Positions 46,185-58,528 of a stretch of DNA of 64,000 nucleotides are shown here, piece by piece. This DNA comes from Acheta domesticus (Eukaryota; Arthropoda; Insecta; Orthoptera; Gryllidae): assembly GCA_031308135.1 (NCBI GenBank), contig JAHLJT010000631.1, forward strand, positions 4,937,371 to 5,001,370, in the 5' to 3' direction. A program made the translations under genes and the position numbers. The stretch's first letter is position 1, and each line of letters starts with the position of its first letter. The notes beneath the pieces were generated by a model. It searched no databases. It saw nothing but the letters and a program-made list of their open reading frames with translations, and had not been told where the DNA came from.

Positions 46185-47140
46185 CTTATTACGTATGTAG
46201 TACGAAATGCTGCGGCCGAAATCTGCGATTTTTCGATTCTCTCTCATTCTTTCGATTCATACTCTTATTGGCGTGCCCTGGTAACGAAAAAGTAGTTAAA
46301 TCTTGTTTATATTTGTAGTAAATTACTTCCTTTAACGCGTTGTGTGGTCTAAATCCAGGTTTTGAGTATCCTTGATACCGAAAAATCAATTGACAACAAA
46401 TCGTCTGTCTGTCCGTCCGTGTGTAGTCAACGCTAGCGCCGAAACCGTTCTGACAATTTTTTCCAAAATTGATATTCTTCAATTGATCTGATCGAACTGG
46501 AGGCCCTGCTAGTTTGGAACACATTTTGATTTTGGAGGGCATTTAACATGACGCCCCAAAGACATTTTCATTTTGTTTTCAAAAAGGGCAACAATTTTTT
46601 TAATAAAATTTCCCCTCCAAGTGCGTAAAGAACGGTTAAAATTGCGCAAGTCTAAAAATGAGCGATTGCTGTGAAAATTAGACAATTGTAAAAGTCAAAA
46701 ATTGCTTCGCCGTCTTTCTGAAATATTATAAAGAAGATAGAGGTTTTTCCCAAAATCCGTTGTTCAAAGACAAATCTTTAAACAATGTCGAAAATATGAG
46801 TACTTTTCGCGTATTTTAGGCAATTTATAAGCTTTTATTTAAAAAGGCTCCAATTTTTTTCTTTAAACTCGTTCTTCTATGTATCAAAGGACGGTAAAAA
46901 AGTGGAGGTGGTCCCGTTTTCGGCAATTATTTTCTAAATTTACAAAAAAAGACATTGCAAATATACAATATTGATGATAAAAATTATTTTCTAACAAGAC
47001 TCTTTAAGTTAATGCAATTTATAAAAAATTCTCCAAAACGGCTCCAATTTTTTTCTTTACATTTTTTCCTCGGATAGAGTAAAGGACTCTTAGAAAAATA
47101 GCGCAGGTCTAATTTGCAACGCACTTTCCGAATTTTCGAA
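46185..47140 (-). mobile_element. Repeat X, diverged reversed copy with a decayed terminus
   Basis: It begins with GTATGTAGTACGAAATGCTG, a worn version of the palindrome side. CTGTCTGTCCGTCCGTGTG, CAACGCTAGCGCCGAAACCG, TTCAATTGATCTGATCG and several CAAAAACGGCTCCAATTTTT-type blocks follow. Confidence 0.65.
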
Positions 47141-47653
47141 AATTTCAAAAGTTAGAAACAATGCGAGACAGTATCTGATGTTCTAGCATCGCTCGTTTGT
47201 CTTTTGTTCTACTAGTTAACAGCGCAAAATACTGTAATATCGAAGATAGCGTGCAACTGTAATAAGCTGCATCCTTCCTAAACACTTTATTCTTTGAACC
47301 TATGTATATTCAATATGACACTCGCAGTAAACCAGTTCAAGAGTGCCACTTCCTCCGGATGTAATGTTGATCCTCTAAGGAAAATGTGTCGACGCGCCAC
47401 GCCTCGGTCGACTACCTGCCACGTGTTTCCGGAGGTCTTTAAAACGAACCAGCTGACTGGATCTGCGAGCCCACTGGGCGTGAGCCAAGGTCATCAAATA
47501 TTAGACGAGCGATCCGCACAGGAAGTTGACTCTACACCGCTTCCCTTCCGCATCACTTGCATCGGCGACACACGGTCGCTTGTCCTTCCGGAGAAAGAAG
47601 TTGGGCATTAGAGCGACTCTCGATCGAGGCAAAGTCATGGGCGCACTAGAGAT

Positions 47654-47789
47654 AGGGAGTTTTTGCCACCTCGAACGTTGAGCACTATCGATCTTCTGCG
47701 CATGCGCAGATGCACTAAACTGATGCGAAACTTTAACTTTGCATGAGCAGATCGATAGTGCTTACCGTTCGAGGTGGCAAAAACTCCCT
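47654..47789. mobile_element. 136-bp hairpin element (41-bp arms)
   Basis: The arms begin AGGGAGTTTTTGCCACC and match at 39 of 41 positions. The loop holds CTGCGCATGCGCAG (47,696-47,709), a perfect palindrome matching the NRF-1 half-site pattern. It directly abuts repeat M at 47,790. It could be a foldback MITE or the folded end of a larger element. Confidence 0.7.
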
Positions 47790-48380
47790 GATGCGACATC
47801 GCCAACAAAACATCGATTCTCAAGACTAAAATGTGGATTAAAGTATTAATAAAACATCGAATCAAAAACTTCGATGTCATTAAATATTGATGGTTTTAAA
47901 GCTGAAATAGTTAATAACTACTGACGTTCCCACGGGGGCGGGGAGAATTCAATTTGAAAGTGGTCTCGTTCATTAATTTTTAATTGAAATTTAATTGAAA
48001 AAAGTGAAAGAATCAAGACAACAAAACTTGGATTATCTGACTCGATAATTAAATATTAGTATAGGACTATATCGATATTAATATAGACTTCTATACTGAC
48101 GAAAACTAGTTTATTAATTTTTCATCCTTGATCTGAAGTATTTCTAATTTATGCATATACGAAAATTATTATAGACATTTGTTATGAAGACATTTCATTA
48201 AAAATATATATAGACCACGTAAACACATTGAACCACGTACAAACTTCCATGATGAAAAAAGGTTGGCTTCAAAAATTAGATGTTAAATACATTGATGGTT
48301 TTATAAAAACTTTAATGCTTTGAAAACATCGACATCTATATTGCATTCCCAGTTCCTAAGGCGCGTGTCAAGTTTATCAT
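47790..48380 (+). mobile_element. Repeat M, copy 1
   Basis: It opens GATGCGACATCGCCAAC and AAAACATCG, passes through TTAATTTTTAATTGAAATTT and GGATTATCTGACTCGATAA, and ends GAAAACATCGACATCTATA. All blocks recur in reverse order in 63,136-62,546. The ends are rich in ATCGATG-type words, suggesting a hAT-like non-autonomous element. Terminal repeats are weak. Confidence 0.55.
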
Positions 48381-49079
48381 GTCCAGTAGACTAATTTAAC
48401 CAGTAATTTAACGTCTACGCATGTTATATCTACGCAATAAGTCATTTACATGTAGTTTGTTGACATTTTACATGTTCTCTTGTAGACTAATATATGTAGA
48501 CTATTTAATATTCGTCATCAAAATATTTTAAAAAAATATTATAATGAATAATAATAGAAGTAGCTCTCTTATATTTGACGTTTTACTTTCGATTCAGATG
48601 AAACGCAGTATATAAAAATATTACAAACGTTTCGTCAGCCAGATTTGCAGACATCTAAAGTGCTCAAAGGAGATGGCAAAATTATGTGTTGTATGATTTA
48701 CGGAGAAACAAAAATATATGAAATGGAAAAAAAATTAAGAAATAAGATTAAAATTTTCTTTTGTAGATGAAAACTCAAATCATAATATAACATGAAACTT
48801 GTCGTATAATATAAAACTTGAAAACATATTTACACTACTTACAAAATGCAGAAAGATAGAAACAAACAAACGGTTTTATAACAAAACCGTAGCGTATTCG
48901 AACTGTGAGAAGTCGGGAAGGGCAGTGGTTCCAGTTACAACGGTTAACCGGGCCTTTCCTTCGTCATTCGGGCCTGTAAAGTTGAATTTCCGAGCCGCCT
49001 AAACGGCCAGGTAGGGCTTGGTACCTCCGTAAGAAAGTGTCTTACTCCTTTCTCTGCAACGTCTCGCTTTCTGCCCTGA

Positions 49080-49560
49080 CAGTATCATCCAGAATTTCCG
49101 CGCAAATACTCATCCGAAAAGCGGCGAGGCGTGGCAACCGCTTACTCAAGAGATCTCACGGAAAGCACAGGCTTCCAGCAGGCCGCCGGGGCCAACCGCT
49201 AAACGCGGCGACGCGCATTTCGCTTCCCACGCAAATGGCCAAGATAAGACGCGACACACGTCGCATTACGTGGGCTCATATTCACTTCCTCCTCTATCAT
49301 TTCTTCCACATAACCAGCGTTTTGGGTAAAGTACCGGTGGAACGTCGGCGCAGTGTCCGTGCGTCGTTTCGCGTAGGTTGCTTTCTCCTTGCGTAAGTTG
49401 AGGTCACGGAAAAGACGCTGCGGGGAGCTGACTGGTCGGAAGTGTTCCTGGTGGGAATGTGCCGGAACGGCTAGACAGTGCACCGATGGCCCGCGACGCC
49501 TCGGTGATGACCCAGATCGATGGTAGAGGTGGTTCTTTGCGGTTTCTAACGGCTCCGAGA
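49080..49560. other. CpG-enriched segment, no gene recognised
   Basis: Base composition rises in C+G (GGCCGCCGGGGCCAACCGC, GCGGCGACGCGC, CGGCGCAGTGTCCGTGCGTC). A 164-codon minus-strand frame (49,693-49,199) has no motif and no repeat structure that would mark it as a protein. It could be a regulatory island or a decayed exon. Confidence 0.3.
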
Positions 49561-50839
49561 CGAGCGTAAGAACGGGCTCAAGTTCGTGTGAAATGGTGTC
49601 ATGACAAACAAAGATAATCGTAATTTCCCTGTATTTATCGGATCGCTGCGGTTGTAAAATGAATAATAACTTTTTTTTCAGATTGAAACGCAAAGGTTGC
49701 GGTGAGGTTTTGCATTGTTACTTCAACGACCTCGACACTTGGCCAGGGAGTTATTTGCGTGACTTCTTAGTGCCGGTAGCAATTATATGCACTTGAAAAT
49801 TCCACTTTCACTTTGTACGTTTGTGGATATCCGCATCAGAATATTTCGCTCTAATTCTAGACATATAGAATTCGGGCTCGTTATGTAATGCTGTTTGCCC
49901 TGCATTATTATACACAAGACTGCACAAAATTGAAAATCGAAGGTTGTTTCGCTTATCTCCATTTTGAAGATAGTAATTATAATATGAGCAGCACATGTAC
50001 TTGCCCTTGATGATAACCTTGTTACAAAAACAGAATTTTGTAAATTTGAAGCAATGATTATTGCTACTAAAATATAAGTGAAAGGGCATAAAAATTCCCG
50101 TATTTGAAAGTTTTAGAAAAAATAACACACATCCGTGATTAAACAAAGTAATTTCAACATGAAAACATGAACATGTAAACCATGAATAACAAGCTGAAAT
50201 TTAAGTAAAACCGATAGTTTCGCAAATATGTAAGTACATTTCTTTCAATTCAGGGAAACAGAACTATTTTAATAAAAGCAGGGTATTTTAATCTTTGTTC
50301 AGCCCTCTGGAGAAAAGTATCACGACGTTGTTTTGAAAAGGCAAGAAACATAATAGATTCTCAGGCAAACACTGGACACCGAAAATTAGAAAAAATGTAT
50401 ATGAAAGAAAGAAAGAAAATCAAGAATAAGAACGATGGTAAGTAGGCTAACAGTAAGTAGGGCAGTGGAGAGTACGATCTCACAATCGAGGGATTTATAC
50501 TTCTGGATTTATTGTACATAAAATACAAGAAACGAGTACACTATTTTCTGTCATCAAAAATCGTCAAAAGAAGATTTAAAATGAATTTAGAACATACTCG
50601 CGAAAATTTAAAAAAAAATGTGATGAACATACTCGTGAAAATGATGAACATACTCGTGAAAATGTACAATTTCAGAAAAAAAAACTGTACACGTCGTTAA
50701 TGACGTTACGTAGATATTACGGTCTGACTGGAGGAGATTGAGTCAAGAAAGTGGGTGTAGTGCCGGAGTGGAGGGTAACTGAGAAAGTTTCCACCCACGT
50801 AACTTGGATCTAAACAATGATACTGCCGGAGTCCTTGGA

Positions 50840-51120
50840 TGATGCACCGGCAAGAGGCCTCGGGGCTGAAGAAGCGCTCTCGAGAGGCAGAAAGAGAAAC
50901 GAGCGAAAGGAACCGCGGGTGTAAGAACGGGAGGAGAACGGCAGCAGAAACTTCCGGATTCCAGCAGCAGAGGCTGAGGAGCGGTTCGGTTTTCCTGCAG
51001 CTGTTGCGCCGGGCGGCGCTGCGCTCTCACTGCAACTGCTTCCAGGAGACCGCAAGAAAACAAATACGCACGCACGCGAGATCACACGTGCACGCAAACA
51101 ACGCCGCGGTAACTTACTTT
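50840..51120. promoter_or_regulatory. CpG-enriched island
   Basis: Moderately GC-rich block with GCTGTTGCGCCGGGCGGCGC and ACGCACGCACGCG-like words. Both strands stay open for about 100 codons with no recognisable protein. Possible promoter or first exon. Confidence 0.35.
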
Positions 51121-51331
51121 CAACGGCGGATCATTTAAACACACGAAAACAAACACGTGTTCAGAAAAGAACAGGTCGATTCAGGGCGCAGAGAGGCACA
51201 CATGGATTCTGTGTTCAAAGGAACGAAGGGACTAGTTAGATCCCTAACTGGAGATTCTTCTGTTTCTTTTGCCACACATTATCCGTTATCATTCACCCTG
51301 CCATTTTTATCAGCATCACATCACACAACAT

Positions 51332-51535
51332 TTTTTTATTATTTTAGGTCGCATTAACATAAAGGTCATTAGCGATAACTATTGGGTTTACCGTTATCTA
51401 ATGATATGGTGAGACATGGGGTGAAAGGCCGAACACAAGTACAACCATGCCCGATGCGGGTCTCGAACCCGCGATCTTTGGGTCCGAGATCGCTATGACA
51501 CGACTGACTTAACGATCTCGGCCACCGCGGATCAG
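51332..51535 (-). mobile_element. SINE-3: 204-bp tRNA-derived SINE
   Basis: On the minus strand the head reads GCGGTGGCCGAGATCGTTAAG (positions about 51,530-51,510; A box) and CGCGGGTTCGAGACCCGC (B box). The tail CGCTAATGACCTTTATG ends in an AT-rich run. The 8-bp CACAACAT flanks it at 51,324-51,331 and 51,536-51,543. The head resembles a serine/leucine-class tRNA with a long variable arm, but the appended tail and target duplication argue for a SINE, not a tRNA gene. Confidence 0.82.
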
Positions 51536-52084
51536 CACAACATACTTAATATATTAGATTGGAAACTCATTCCAATTAATGAGTGTCGCTCAGAATCCGA
51601 AAGTAGGAAGAAGTGAGACTCTCATTTCTGTAATTTCCTATAATGTCGTTTGTTTCTGCTGTGAATAGTGACTTCCAGTGACTTAGTTAGAGAGGGGGCG
51701 GTCCATCCTGAGTGGCATCATTTTAAAGGTGACGCCTAATTAGAAGACACCTCATTGAAGACACTAATAAATTTGCAGTCCTTAAATCTCGAAAAGTGTT
51801 TTTATAAGAAGCATGCATTTGTTAATTACTTTACTTTGTTTTAGATTATTTAAAATTATATTTCAATGATTCTGAATTAACACAGCTTTTAATACATTAT
51901 AAATAAATATCTTGTAGAAATATTATTGAATTTCTATTAAATAATGTATAAATTATTCAGTAATATATATTTTTGTATTTAAATTATGGGGGGGGAGCAT
52001 TTAAATTATCGTTAGTTTTGCCCCGAGTGACACTAATTGAAGCTACGCCAATGTTGACTTTTCGGAAAGAAGAAGGAGAAAGAA

Positions 52085-52345
52085 GTGCGCAACGCGTTTG
52101 CTCGTGGAGCGAGTTCTTCGCCCCTGTTCTCAGGGCTGCGCGGGCGCTGCGCAGGCGCCTTGCGAAGCCGTCTGCCGCCGCGCCGGCCAAACCGGTTCCT
52201 GCCTTCCCGCGCCGCCCCCGAGTCGATCTTCCGCGCGCTCTGGGTCAGTGGGGCTGCGAATGCACCGACGAGAGCCTTTCCTGCGCACGTCACTCTCGGT
52301 TTCACTTCCTTTCGTAACTCTGACGCCATCGCGGGAGATGACGCG
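52085..52345. promoter_or_regulatory. CpG island
   Basis: GGGCGCTGCGCAGGCGCC, GCCGCCGCGCCGGCC and GGAGATGACGCGCGC in AT-rich surroundings. Four frames remain open without a recognisable product. Candidate promoter of an unseen gene. Confidence 0.45.
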
Positions 52346-52867
52346 CGCATTCGGAGGTAATTGCCCCGCTCTTCTTGTGTTTGCGGTGCACTCGAGAAAA
52401 ATGTCGCAGTTTAGACCCGTACTTACGAAGAAAGGTCTTGTAGTACTTTATCTAAGAATGTCCAACACTCGGTGCTCAGAAAATCTCTGAAGGAGTTCGT
52501 GCAGAAAGCAACAAAAGAGTGAATTGAATGAAGAATGAACAAGAAGCGGACAATTTAATCGTGCCAGCAGTATATTAAAGGTTTTTATAAACGTGAGGGG
52601 AAACGAGAGATGTCAATAACGGTACTTATGTTCTAAAAAAGGGAATTTGATATTTCTGATCTAAAATTTTACCAGAGTGGTTTAAGTGGTTCTCGACCAC
52701 AAATAATAAGAAACAAAGTTGAGAATAACGCAACTGTGAAGAATATTATGATTTTTGTCATTTTTTCTCTGTACACGAGAATATGGTATTGGTTGACTTA
52801 TGTCTTATAATCAAAATTCTTTAAAAAATATCTGAATGATTTGAATGCTTTTATTTTTATTCAATAC

Positions 52868-53445
52868 TGGTGGGCCCGACAATGCTTCGCTACTGCAGTG
52901 TATCACACATCACACACTACTGGTCATGTGATTTTACACTACGCTGTGCAAAAATTCTAACAGATGAAATACTTTCTAGCAAGTATGGGTTTGTTTCATG
53001 TCCTGGTTTGGACATGGTTGCCAAGTATCCTATTGTTAAAACGTTTTCCCTCAAATTTGGGCATGTATTCGCTATGTCTCTATCTTGGAGAAATTTGAAT
53101 TACATGTTCGAGATTCAAGTAATAATTCTGGCCAATCGCAAGGGCAGAATACTTGTATACAGTGAAGAGGCGCTTAATTTTTGTCTGTGTGGAGAGTTGC
53201 ATATTATTCAGGGGACTGATTGATTGATTCATGATTCCGGGCGCGGGTTCAGGGGAGCTTGAGTCGTCTTAAACGAATAAATCATTATCCACAACCCCAC
53301 ATCTCCGATTTAATTCAAATCACTCGTTAAACACTCCAATTACTAATAATAACAAAGTGTAAAATTTCAGCAAAATCAGTCGAGTAGTTTTTGAGTCTAT
53401 GTGCGTCACATTCCCTTTTATTTATATATCCAGATAGATATGAGT
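52868..53445 (+). mobile_element. Repeat R, copy 2, carrying a SINE-1 stub
   Basis: It starts CTGGTGGGCCCGACAATGC and ends AGCAAAATCAGTCGAGTAG ... TATTTATATATCCAGATAG. The internal frame-like similarity to copy 1 (for example TCTTGGAGAAATTTGAATTA) is shared noncoding sequence. It is interrupted at 53,216-53,247. Confidence 0.7.
53216..53247 (-). mobile_element. 32-bp stub of SINE-1 (tail only) with 9-bp target duplication
   Basis: The segment consists of the (TGAT)n tail plus ATTCCGGGCGCGGG, the last few bases of SINE-1. It is flanked by TTCAGGGGA at 53,207-53,215 and 53,248-53,256, and interrupts repeat R at the point where the copy at 25,990 reads continuously. Confidence 0.85.
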
Positions 53446-56400
53446 ATATCTCTCGCATTTCTGTGAACAGTAGGCTCTGCAGGAAAAAACACTTCCTTCT
53501 ACCTCGTTTTTAGTCACTTGTAGGAATATTCAGGCTAAAACCAATGTGCGAACAACGCATTTTTCCATGACTGCGTTTGCCATTCAAACAATTTACAGGC
53601 AGGGGAAAAACCGTTAAAGCAGGATCTCGCCGGGCTTGTTCAAAAAAATGATACGACACATTTCAATTAATGGTCTAAAATTAAACACTTCACAGAGCAA
53701 CTTTATTAATAATTTAAGATGTAATTAGAATTTGAAATCTTTTTTAAAATCAATATTCAGACACCTAGCAATGTCTGGTTTGGATGACATAACATGATAG
53801 CAGAGTGTGGTACGCCAAGACTCAACAACCATCAAGTTGTAGAAAAAGAAAGGGGACTCATTCATTTACTTTTCCACTTAATCTTTTCCCTCATTTGTTC
53901 ATCGAACCACAACAGCTGAGCTGTTTTATGAGTGGCGATCCTGGCTGCACCTACTTCCATTCTCTTTGCCACCGATGCACTCTCATTGCTTCCGGCACCC
54001 CCAGCAACTTCTCGTAAATCCAAAGCATTTCTCACTTGAACAAAGGAGAATACTATAAAACATGTATACGTAACTTTAATACGCAAAGTGCTTATTATGA
54101 TCATTAACATCATTATCGAGGTTTCTTCGATTCATTCAAGTAAACTCAGCTTTCAAACTTTTGGTTTGAACTGTTCTTTACCAGGAAATCTCTGTCTTTA
54201 GTAATCTTAAAATCAGCTGAATCGACAAATGGTGCTGACAGACGTCACAGCAACCTTAGATTACATACAACGGCTATTACAATTTCTGAACGAAGATATC
54301 GAATACGCCACGTTGGAGAACATTTGTTGCATCGAGTAAATATTATTTGAAGCATTAAAATCGCAATTAATTTGAAGCATTTGAAGAATTAAAATCGATT
54401 AAATCAGAATTAAAAATGCATCAAAATGACGCAAAAGGGTAAAAAGGGTATTAGTCGACATTGACAAAAAGGCAAAAAATGACACAAAAATGGGTCATTT
54501 CCTTTTATCGTAACATAAAATGAATGTCTATACTGAATGGCATTGTTCTAAGTGAAAAGAAAAAATATGACATTTCATTAAAATCCGCCGTTTAGTTATC
54601 ACCAACACGTTGTTGCATGGGAATGTAAAGTCAGGTGCACACTGCCACCAAAGGTGGTAACAAATTTCACAAGGAGTGTTCGATTAGCATTCGATATAGC
54701 TAGCTTCGCTCGCTAAATCTGGTGGAATAACGAGATCCACTGTCACTTTCAGTTCGAGTTTGCGCATGCGCAGAGGCTCAAAAGTGGTGTAAGCTAAGGT
54801 GCTTCACGCTAGGCAAAAACTCTCATCACACTGATGTTTCCGGGAGTTCCATGAATGGCACGGTCTATTGTCGAACAATTGTCGATGCATACGCTGGTAA
54901 CTGGTAAAGCTCGTTTTACGTGAAAGTTAATGCCACACTAACTTTTCAGGGCACTATTTGTAATGATTTATCAAAAGTGTGGGCAAAGGAACGACTAATT
55001 CGGATAAAATATACAAACAGAACGGCAGCAACAATAGGTAATAGAGGAGAAGCACTTGATCGAGTAATAACTAATAAAAATACAAGGGAATGGTGACATA
55101 ATTAATATAGAGGAAAATAGGGAATGTAGTGGTAAAAAAATGTACTTGAGAAATTTCCGTAAGTAAAGAAGTAAATTAATAAAGTAATTAGGAATCGATA
55201 AGCAAAGAGTAAATAAATGAAATGCTAAAACGAAGTTCACCAATCAAATATTATAATATGTGCGAGAAGGGGAATGGCATGCGTACAGGGACGAAAAAGA
55301 AACGCCTTCGAGTACGATCCCGCGCTTCGAAGAAGACAGATGAAGAGCGCGTAAGACAAACAAACGGGGCAGATGATATTCCGACGCGGTGACGTGTGGA
55401 GGCAGATGATGTTATGATTTGGTAGCGTTCGGATGGCAGAGACGCGTTTACGCGTTGGTAGTGTTATGTAAATGAGTAATTAGAGGGAAAAATGTATAAG
55501 TAGAAAAGCTAATATATAATTGCGTGTGGGAGAGAAGATTGGTTGCTTGGTCAGGACCGGATTTCAACAAAAACGGAACTTTGAATGGACGCTGAACGTT
55601 CAAGAGGGCAGAGGAACACTAAAGGAAAGTTACTAAAAAAGGAGGACACGTTAAGTTCTATAAATGTGTGAAGATCATGCTTTGGATTAAATGAATGATT
55701 TCTAAATTAATATTTACAGAAGGTAATGGCCAGGAATGCAAGGTGTGGGATTCAAGAAAAGAATAGTAGATAACAATAATAAGGGTTTTATTGCAAACAT
55801 TTTTTGAGTTGTACTTATAAAATGATATGTATGTATGTGTGTATGTGATGTTTGTATTCACAGCAGAATACGATTACAATGTTTGTTTAAGTTGCATAAG
55901 TATTGTTATTCGTTGGTTGCAGTAAAGAAAATTCCCAATCCTACATAAGAAATAAATACAAATAGCACTGGTAAATTTTCTTAACTAAGCCTCTATAAAG
56001 TTGGTGTATCTGACTCACAAATAAATTTATTATGACGGATAAACCTCGGTACATTCTTCGGACTATCGTCGAGTTAAATGCATATTGAAATATTGAATGA
56101 GAATTAGGTAGAATAATCAAATAAGAAGGCATCAGTAAAATACCCCCGTGAGACATTCATGATCAATAATATACAAAAAAACCTAAACAATAAAACTACC
56201 GTTACTAGAAAGTAATTATCACAATCTTACATTAATTGACAATAAAATGTGGTTTACGATGTACTTTGTGTCTTTGACAAATAAATCTCAATGTCAAAAA
56301 TGTGTACCAAAGAAATCCACCTTGTAGAGTTCTGAAAAATTTAACGATCACAAAAGCTGTGCTGCATCTTAAATAGGCTGTAAATCGTGACAAGCAATCA

Positions 56401-57592
56401 AGCATTCAATAATGGCAGATTTTTCACGTCCTTCAGACTGTAATACATGTCTTTAGAGAACAAGGAATGCGTGGAAAACACGTTTAAAACAGATTTTCAA
56501 AATGCATCGTAAAGACAGTTTTCACAGGACATCGTTAATTTATTTTTCAGTATATGGAACAAATTGTACGAAATAAAACACAGTGAAATCTGTATTAGGC
56601 AATCACTATTGGTTTCACGAAAAGAGGGTCTTTTGGAGGAGTGATGGCTTAATAGGCAGGATGTTTTTTTATAAAAAAATCTATTTTTACTAGACATCGG
56701 GCGTTATGGAAAAGGCGTTAGATTTTCACCCAACGAACATATTTAACGGCATACGGTTAATAAATTTTAGTCTATGTGCACATACACGTGACATATTAGG
56801 TGCTCATAAACTCGCTTTTCTGACTCAAGAGAAAACATCGAGTGGTGGAACTTGGGTGGAACTTGGTGGAACTTGCAGAGATTCCAAAAGTAACCCAAAC
56901 ACTCGCATGTTAAGAAGCAAGTGTCTACCTTGGCTTCCGGCCTTGATATTCTGCCGTACGAAGTGTTCTCCAAGAAGACAAGATACGGTAAGGAAAGCTC
57001 GTTTACTTCAAAGAATTAAACGTTGGGTCACTCTCATATCTGCTGTTAGAAGAAACGAAACTAAGATGGAGTGAACTGCTGTGATACCATAACAGTGGAC
57101 TCGGTATAATTTTACATGATTTCCAGAGTACCCCTCCCCTCCACTTTCGATTTCCTCGAGGTGCTCAGGCGCAGAGTCTGTGCAAATGGCGTTTATAAAG
57201 TCGCCAAAAATTTTCCAGAAAGTGGTCTCTTAAAATTAAGAAAATTGCTACGAAGAGACTTGTCACTGTTTGGAGAGAGAGGTGGCATGTAAACAGGAGT
57301 ATGATTTACCTACAATATATAGTATCTAATATTCTTATTCGTACACATTGCTTTTACAAGGTAATATCTAATTATTTAGGTAAAAGTAAAGTTTTTTTTA
57401 AAAAAATTGTTATAAAACGAAAAAAAATCTTATTTCAAACTGAAAATACATAGGATCTGTATTAGAATCAGTTAGTACATTAATTTAAGAAAATAAAGAC
57501 AGAGTAATGTTCAGTTTTGTGCAACTTTGATATTCGCACACTAGAAGTAATAACACAAAATAAAAACTAATAAAAGAAAGTGAACTATGGTT
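53446..57592. other. Unannotated DNA
   Basis: Largely AT-rich. 54,761-54,772 contains TGCGCATGCGCA and nearby GGCAAAAACTCTCATCAC, reminiscent of the hairpin element at 47,654-47,789. 55,260-55,450 is purine-rich. No gene is recognised. Confidence 0.45.
53862..54113 (-). other. Protein-like reading frame, unrecognised
   Basis: The minus strand reads VRNALDLREVAGGAGSNE then AARIATHKTAQLLWFDEQM, ending KIKWKSK and a stop. The composition is balanced and could be an exon or transposon tail (a TTTGTTCAAG acceptor-like site lies near 54,040). No family is recognised. Confidence 0.25.
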
Positions 57593-58268
57593 TCAGTATT
57601 TTGTTGCATATCCCTTGGCTATTGTCACAGCTACGCATCGCCTCTTCATGGAAAGAACAAATTTCTTGCAAGTTGTGGGTTTTATTTTCTTCCATTCTGT
57701 TTCCTCAATACGTTTTAGTTCTTTTTTCACGCCAGTTTTGTAACCTCTCTTTAAAACTGATCATAAATGCTCTATGGGATTTTAATCCGGGCTTTATGGT
57801 GGTGTTTGGAGTAATTTTAGCATGTTCCATATTAATCACGTCGTATTGAACTGGGCCTTGTGCTTCTATCATTGTCCTGTTAAAAACTGTAAAAGGTGGC
57901 AAGCCCATTTTCTCATCACTCTGTTTAACATTGTCTTTCAAAATGTCGAGATAAACATTGGTATCCATAATTCCATCAATGAATTTGATCGTACCAACCC
58001 CCTTAGAAAACATATAACTCCATAATATAACTGATCCACCACCGTACTTCACTGTAGGAATTGTATTCATGAAACAATCGTATGTATTTGGCTTCTTCCA
58101 GACCGGACGCTGACCCGAAGAGGTTTATTTTACATTCGTTGGACATTATTTTAAAATATTTTACAATGAGATGTGATAACTTTTTGTTGCTAAATCTGAG
58201 TATACGAAAAAGAATGTTAGATATTGTGTGGGTTTCAGCGGCCGCTCAAAGAAACCTCTATCGTTGAG
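57593..58268 (-). pseudogene. Tc1-like transposase relic (DD34E)
   Basis: The minus strand carries the C-terminal two thirds of a Tc1-family transposase in broken frames. Near 58,150 a degenerate catalytic block reads SNECKINLFGS where active proteins have SDESK, so the first aspartate is lost. From 58,070 TVKYGGGSVILWSYM and KFIDGIMDTNVYLDIL follow. The second aspartate survives as QDND in another frame near 57,855. The third catalytic block is SPD*NPIEHL*SVLKRG with two stops near 57,790. The C-terminus reads SMKRRCVAVTIAKGYATKY and stops at 57,593-57,595. The N-terminal helix-turn-helix region is not recognised. Terminal inverted repeats were not found. Confidence 0.9.
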
Positions 58269-58314
58269 AGGAGAGATAATAAGGGTAGTCTTCAAAATAT
58301 ATTTTACTATAATT

Positions 58315-58337
58315 TGATATTGATATTGATATTCATA
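58315..58337. repeat. (GATATT)n short repeat
   Basis: Nearly four units just beyond the 5' break of the Tc1 relic. It may mark the old insertion edge. Confidence 0.7.
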
Positions 58338-58528
58338 TTACTCGGAAACAAATACTACTTTTCCTCTGAATTAATTTACTGCTTTACTTAATTAAAATAA
58401 TATACCATGTTGTAGAACTCTACTGTAAAAAATCTTATGTGAACTCTTGAAAATTATATTCTTTCTTACAGCCTTTACTGAGCTGAGGAGAGCAATGAAG
58501 AACAATATCGAAATTTGCTACCGTAGAG

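Noticed and set aside
51440..51535. tRNA gene (serine/leucine class) on the minus strand
   Set aside because: Good A and B boxes, but it is followed by a SINE tail and flanked by an 8-bp target duplication, so it is the head of SINE-3.
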